In this document: in pieces, positions 59,782 through 64,000 of the stretch
Layout: each line of letters starts with the position of its first letter
How positions within the stretch are numbered: the stretch's first letter is position 1
Assembly (NCBI RefSeq): GCF_014641595.1
Contig: NZ_BMIA01000002.1
Location: forward strand, 1,612,001 to 1,676,000
Length of the DNA stretch: 64,000 nucleotides
Reading direction: 5' to 3'
From: Dyadobacter endophyticus
GTDB lineage: Bacteria > Bacteroidota > Bacteroidia > Cytophagales > Spirosomataceae
Position numbers and translations under genes: made by a program
Notes under the pieces: model-generated
What the model was told of the DNA's origin: nothing
What the model saw: only the letters and a program-made list of their open reading frames with translations
Databases searched by the model: none

Positions 59782-62385
59782 TCAACGGGCTGTTATTTCA
59801 CTGCTGCGGCTCGATCGTCCGGCCAGATCGAAGCTTTTCAGTTTGACAGTGCCTGAAACCTTCACAGGGTTTTCAAAAAGCTGTGATGTTTCAGTAGGCT
59901 CGGAACCGTCGGTCGTGTAGCGGATCGCCAGGCCCGGCAGTTCCACATTCGCTTTCAGCATTCCGTTTTCTATGATCGCGCCTGGTTGAGGCAGGCGGTA
60001 ATTATAGCCCCCGTTTATATACTTTAGTCTCGGCAGGTGCTTTTGGGCTATCGAGTTTGCAAAAATATTCCAGCCTTCGGCCATCATGGCTTTTCTGGCG
60101 GCATCGTCGGCCACATTTTCCCACTTTCTTTCGGCCGCCCAGGCGCTTTCAGAAAAGCCCAGCAGCTTCGGCAGGATCGAATATTCCATCATATCCCGGC
60201 CTTTGATCGTCTCACTCCAAAGCTGTGCTTCAATACCGAAAACGTTCTTGCGCGCCTCGGGCTTCATGAGCTGTTTGCCTGCAAATTCCTCCTTCATAGG
60301 CTTGCCCATCGAAGTCTCCTCCGTCGTACGGAACATATTGAATGGTGCAAACGCCCAGTTGTCGCGCGTGTCGACAAACCCGCCCCAATACAGGCCCGGC
60401 TCTTTGGGATCGTTGTTATAGGACATGTCAAAATAGAAGTTGGTAACATTGCAAAGCACCACAGGATAACCTGCATTGGCCATGCGATTACCCAAATCGA
60501 CATCATACACATTGTTCCAAACGTAGGGATATACCTGGCGCCCCACGAACTCCGGATTAGCCAGGTAGGCGCCGGTCTCTGATTTGTTTAATGCGACCTC
60601 TTCCCAACCATGTACTTTAAGGTTACGCTTTTCGAGCATAGGAAGGAGTTTTCTGAAAAAATAGGTCTGCAAATAGCGCGGCCCTTTCACCTCGGGATGC
60701 TCCTGCAATAGTTTGGCAGCCATTGGCGACTTCGTCCACACGCCATCCGCCACTTCATCGCCACCAGTATGAAATGTATCCATTTTCAGGCCTGCCTGCC
60801 CGTACAGTTTCGCGATTTCATCCACCACCTTCACAAAGAAATTGTAGGTCGACTCCCGCGCCACGCTAACCACATTATTCTTGTAGCCCTGTGCAGAAAT
60901 ATAGACTGACTTGTCGTCCGGGTCTATCAAACGGTATTCATTTGCTTCTTTTTCCTTACCCTCCTTCATCAACCTTTCGTACCGCGCCTCCATCGACTTG
61001 ATCGCCGCCAGCGCGTGGCCGGGGAAGTTCAGTTCCGGGATGATTTTAATGTGCCGCTCGTGGGCATATTTGAGTATTTCAATGAAGTCGGCCTTGGTAT
61101 AATAGCCGCTTCCGTGCTTGCCTTTCTCGTTCGCAACCGGCCCTGAGCCGTAACCCGGATGCAATGCATTCGCGTTCATGCCCGACGTGTGCTGGCGTTG
61201 CGCGCCTACCTGCGTAAGCTCCGGCAAGCCGTCGATCTCGATTCGCCATCCTTCGTCTTCCGTCGTATAGAGTAATAAGTGGTTGACCTTATAGCCTGAA
61301 AGCAGGTCGATAATTCGTTTGACCGACTCTTTCGTCTGGAAATTACGTGCTACATCCAAATGCAGGCTCCTGAACTGGAACCGCGGCGCATCCTGCACCT
61401 GCACAAATCCGAAACCAACCGAAGCCACCGGTTTCTGGTAAACGTCCGTCGGAGCAAGTTGCAAAAGGCTCTGGACGCCGTAGAAGACGCCCGCAGCATC
61501 GCTGCCTTCGATGGTAATGCCGCTTTGGTTGATATTCAGATTGTATGCTTCGCTGGAAACGCCATTCACCGCAACTTTGCCGGTTTTCAAAACGATAGCA
61601 GCCCCCTCAGAACCCTTGCCTGGTAAGCCAGCCTGGATAGGCAAGTCCGTTCCGGTCAGCGTTTTCAATTTGCTGATCAGATATTTGGCCTCATTTTCAA
61701 GGCCTTCCTGATAAAATACATTTGTTTTACCCGTGAGCGTGAATGTACCAGCGCCCGGAACCAGTTTCACAGGACTTGGGATGATCTTCAAAAGCTGCTC
61801 TTCCCTTATTTTGGTAAATCCGGCATTGGCTTTATAACGCGTTTCTGCCGTCGGAACCTCCTTCAAATCCATTTTGCCGCGCAAGATTTGCTCTTTCGTA
61901 ACAAATGGCTCGATCTTGTAATCTGCGACCTGAACGATTTCTTTCTCCTTGCCTTCGTTATCATAAAACACGAAGTACAAACCCAGCGGCGCATCCGTTT
62001 CCTTGACCACGCCCTCGGTACCGGTGTAGGTAATGGTCATCGAGTCCTTCGGGCGCATGATAAAATCCTTCGCGGGCACCATTTGGTACCAGTCGCCATT
62101 GATATGCTCCACTACCGCAGGCTGCGGCGTTTTGTTCGACTGGATCGGCCGTGGCGACATGTTCCAGAACAGCTTCCAGTTAGAACCGTCCAACGTAAAA
62201 TCGCTTCCGTTGCGAATCGTAAACTGCGCTTTAAACGTCCCGTCAGGTTCAGTAAAATTGCTGACGAGCTTCCACGAAACCGCAATTTTTTCGGCCTGTT
62301 CTTTGGATACGTTGCCTGATCTTTTGCAGCTTGCAAGCAGCAGGACGCCGAACAGGATCAGCGAAAGCGGGAATAGTTTCTTCAT
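59782..62385 (-). CDS. GH20 beta-N-acetylhexosaminidase lipoprotein
   Basis: 867 residues. Lipoprotein signal with lipobox LLASC near residue 20. Domains: a carbohydrate-binding CHB_HEX-type domain (about 30-165), the GH20 N-terminal domain (about 205-330), then the catalytic barrel (about 340-760) with FQFRSLHLDVARNFQTKES, KIIPELNFPGHALAAIKSME and the catalytic Asp-Glu pair in DTFHTGGDEVADGVWTKS. A C-terminal beta domain holds LAIRYTTDGSEPTETSQLF. Releases terminal GlcNAc from chito-oligosaccharides, supplying the permease and kinase. First gene of the leftward operon. Confidence 0.97.
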   Translation of the reverse strand: MKKLFPLSLILFGVLLLASCKRSGNVSKEQAEKIAVSWKLVSNFTEPDGTFKAQFTIRNGSDFTLDGSNWKLFWNMSPRPIQSNKTPQPAVVEHINGDWYQMVPAKDFIMRPKDSMTITYTGTEGVVKETDAPLGLYFVFYDNEGKEKEIVQVADYKIEPFVTKEQILRGKMDLKEVPTAETRYKANAGFTKIREEQLLKIIPSPVKLVPGAGTFTLTGKTNVFYQEGLENEAKYLISKLKTLTGTDLPIQAGLPGKGSEGAAIVLKTGKVAVNGVSSEAYNLNINQSGITIEGSDAAGVFYGVQSLLQLAPTDVYQKPVASVGFGFVQVQDAPRFQFRSLHLDVARNFQTKESVKRIIDLLSGYKVNHLLLYTTEDEGWRIEIDGLPELTQVGAQRQHTSGMNANALHPGYGSGPVANEKGKHGSGYYTKADFIEILKYAHERHIKIIPELNFPGHALAAIKSMEARYERLMKEGKEKEANEYRLIDPDDKSVYISAQGYKNNVVSVARESTYNFFVKVVDEIAKLYGQAGLKMDTFHTGGDEVADGVWTKSPMAAKLLQEHPEVKGPRYLQTYFFRKLLPMLEKRNLKVHGWEEVALNKSETGAYLANPEFVGRQVYPYVWNNVYDVDLGNRMANAGYPVVLCNVTNFYFDMSYNNDPKEPGLYWGGFVDTRDNWAFAPFNMFRTTEETSMGKPMKEEFAGKQLMKPEARKNVFGIEAQLWSETIKGRDMMEYSILPKLLGFSESAWAAERKWENVADDAARKAMMAEGWNIFANSIAQKHLPRLKYINGGYNYRLPQPGAIIENGMLKANVELPGLAIRYTTDGSEPTETSQLFENPVKVSGTVKLKSFDLAGRSSRSSEITAR

Positions 62386-62574
62386 AGGGTCAAAAAGGCT
62401 TGGGATGATTTTCCGGGTGTTCAGAATACAACTTCCTAATTACTGACAATTGCGCAAAATATACTAGTGCAGGGTGCAAAAAGCGTCGAGGTAAGCTGGT
62501 TATAAATGATTTTCTATCGTATACAGTAGTACGCCTGACCGCTCTTTCCGTACATAACCCTATAAACGGTTGAT
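62386..62574. promoter_or_regulatory. Divergent promoter region of the amino-sugar locus
   Basis: 189 bases between the leftward GH20 operon and the rightward NagX-like gene. AT-rich near GH20. No perfect TAnnTTTG match in either direction, which would fit activator-dependent promoters. No clear operator palindrome is seen. Confidence 0.4.
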
Positions 62575-63675
62575 ATGGAAAACGCTTCGGGCTCATTGTC
62601 TAGATTGCTTTCGTTGGATGCAATGCGTGGTTTTACGATTGCGGCGATGATCATGGTTAATTTCCCCGGGCATGAGGATTTTGTGTTCCCCACGCTCAGG
62701 CATACCCAATGGAACGGGCTTACTTTCACTGATCTGATCGCACCCACGTTCCTTTTTATCGTAGGCGTTTCGATTACATTGGCTTATTCGAGGAAGCTCG
62801 ATGCGCCAAAAGGGGAGTTGTATCGTAAGATTGTCATCCGCTCGCTGAAAATATTTGCCGTCGGCATGTTCCTTAATATGCTGCCCGACTTTAACTTTTC
62901 CGACCTGCGTTATACCGGGACGCTCCACCGGATCGCGATCGTGTTCCTCGTGTGTGCGATCCTGTTTTTGAATACTACCTGGAAACAGCAGCTCGGTATC
63001 GCCGTCGCCATTCTCGTGCTCTACTGGCTTGCATTGACGACCATACCTACGCCAGGAATTGGCAAGGTCATGCTCGAACCTGGCATAAACCTGGCTGCCT
63101 GGGTTGATGAGCATTATTTACCAGGTAAAATGTGGCGGGGAAACTGGGACCCGGAAGGAATTCTGAGCACGTTCCCGTCCATTGCAACCACCATTACCGG
63201 AATGCTCGCGGGCAGGCTAATGCTTCAACCCATTTCACCGAACGAGAAAAGCAATTTTCTGCTAACCGCCGGCTTTGCTACTGCCGCATTGGGCTACTTC
63301 TGGAACCTGGTTTTCCCTACCAACGAAAACCTGTGGACAAGCTCGTTCGTACTCGTGACTTCGGGCTTTGCCTCCATGTTGCTCGGTGCATTGTATTTCC
63401 TGATTGACATTCGCGGCAACACCACCGGCATTAAACCGGGCATCATTTTCGGGGCCAATGCCATCGCCGCTTACGTGCTGGCGGATATTCTCGCATTGGT
63501 ATTTTATATAATGCCCATAGCCGGAGATACGATAAACCACCATGCCGTAGCCGCTTTGTCGCAAACGGGAATGGACCCACGTCTTGCCAGCATGCTTTAC
63601 GCACTCATTTTTGTGTGTATTAATTTTATTCCGGCTTACGTACTCTACAAAAAACGGATTTTCATCAAGCTCTGA
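62575..63675 (+). CDS. NagX-like transmembrane acetyltransferase (DUF5009/HGSNAT family)
   Basis: 366 residues, about 10 membrane helices. The N-terminus RLLSLDAMRGFTIAAMIMVN with downstream WNGLTFTDLIAPTFLFIVGV is the hallmark of the heparan-alpha-glucosaminide N-acetyltransferase-like family; LHRIAIVFLVCAILFL follows. In several Proteobacteria the member NagX lies in chitin/GlcNAc loci. It is divergent from the GH20-ROK-permease operon, fitting that role. The transported or acetylated substrate is unproven. Confidence 0.92.
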   Translation: MENASGSLSRLLSLDAMRGFTIAAMIMVNFPGHEDFVFPTLRHTQWNGLTFTDLIAPTFLFIVGVSITLAYSRKLDAPKGELYRKIVIRSLKIFAVGMFLNMLPDFNFSDLRYTGTLHRIAIVFLVCAILFLNTTWKQQLGIAVAILVLYWLALTTIPTPGIGKVMLEPGINLAAWVDEHYLPGKMWRGNWDPEGILSTFPSIATTITGMLAGRLMLQPISPNEKSNFLLTAGFATAALGYFWNLVFPTNENLWTSSFVLVTSGFASMLLGALYFLIDIRGNTTGIKPGIIFGANAIAAYVLADILALVFYIMPIAGDTINHHAVAALSQTGMDPRLASMLYALIFVCINFIPAYVLYKKRIFIKL

Positions 63676-63678
63676 CCT

Positions 63679-64000
63679 ATGCGTTACGGAACACCTCTGC
63701 GTTTTTTAATACTGCTCCTTCTGACCCTCAGGAGTGGCATTGCATTCCCACAATCCATTGATCTATCCAAAAGCCAGATATTCAGCACGACCGACAAAGC
63801 TACGTTGCTCAGAAGTATCGAAGTTCTTCAGAATGAGGTTGAAAAGCGGACAGGGCTCAGGCTGCCGGTCGCGAAAAAGATGCCGAAAAGCGGAGGAGTA
63901 ATTTTGATTGTCCAGGAAAACGACCTGGGCAAATTGCCCGAGCCGTACAGGAAAGCGATTGCCGCCCTGCCGGAAACAAAGAGCGAGGGCTTCAAACTGA
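63679..64000 (+). CDS. Secreted glycosidase-like protein, 5' part (cut by window end)
   Basis: 107 codons from the ATG at 63679, open to the window end. Signal peptide about 1-26 (LRFLILLLLTLRSGIAF). The following region, LLRSIEVLQNEVEKRTGLRL and then PKSGGVILIVQE and TKSEGFKL, has the beta-alpha pattern of the small domain that precedes GH20, GH67 and GH84 barrels. It begins 3 bases after the NagX-like stop, so the two are co-transcribed. Family not certain from the fragment. Confidence 0.75.
   Translation, partial: MRYGTPLRFLILLLLTLRSGIAFPQSIDLSKSQIFSTTDKATLLRSIEVLQNEVEKRTGLRLPVAKKMPKSGGVILIVQENDLGKLPEPYRKAIAALPETKSEGFKL

Overview
The window looks like chromosomal DNA of a member of the Bacteroidota, most likely order Cytophagales and close to Dyadobacter or Spirosoma (inference). 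The supporting signs are: isoprenyl transferase, BamA and two tandem OmpH/Skp genes in a row; promoters of the TTTG / TAnnTTTG type recognised by the Bacteroidota housekeeping sigma factor; a PorE-like OmpA lipoprotein of the type IX secretion system; a TonB-dependent receptor with an N-terminal carboxypeptidase-regulatory-like domain; an XylR-like AraC regulator; and almost no Shine-Dalgarno sequences. Almost every gene can be named or placed in a family. I see no phage, insertion sequence, CRISPR array, tRNA or rRNA gene.

Layout. 1-8308: the 3' end of a proline dehydrogenase gene, lspA, a secreted Ig-like protein, and the envelope-biogenesis cluster uppS-bamA-ompH-ompH read leftwards. 8626-13716: a leftward four-gene unit made of a TonB-dependent receptor, a secreted helical protein, a LytS-type histidine kinase with an N-terminal pentapeptide-repeat domain, and a LytTR response regulator. 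13847-25480: mixed housekeeping genes (DUF1080 protein, fasciclin lipoprotein, ndk, nrnA-like DHH gene, double FKBP lipoprotein, rdgB, PPK2 kinase, a membrane coiled-coil protein, gpmI, divIC-like gene, eno, and a periplasmic rhodanese-thioredoxin fusion). 25539-26648: carA.

26799-46000 is the large ribosomal cluster read leftwards: rpsL-rpsG, fusA-rpsJ, then rplC to rplQ, including secY, map, infA, rpmJ and rpoA. Two genes here, rpmD and rpmJ, are short and easily missed. The cluster is divided by hairpin terminators after rpsG, after rpsJ, between rpsD and rpoA, and after rplQ. Good promoters precede rpsL, fusA and rplC, so it is probably several transcription units and not one.

46301-56391 (rightwards): a PorE-like lipoprotein, a short and divergent DASH-type photolyase/cryptochrome, lemA with two TPM-domain genes, a second copy of the membrane coiled-coil protein, a POT-family peptide transporter and an M13 zinc peptidase, the last two plausibly a peptide-use pair. 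56448-64000: an amino-sugar (GlcNAc or chitobiose) utilisation locus. A leftward operon encodes a GH20 hexosaminidase, a ROK kinase, an FHS-type sugar permease and an AraC/XylR-like regulator. Divergent from it are a NagX-like membrane acetyltransferase gene and the start of a further secreted glycosidase-like gene cut off by the window end.

The window is mostly conserved housekeeping DNA. The least explained items are the pentapeptide-repeat kinase operon with a hairpin over the receptor start codon, the duplicated membrane coiled-coil family, the shortened photolyase, and a nested inverted repeat after the FKBP gene.
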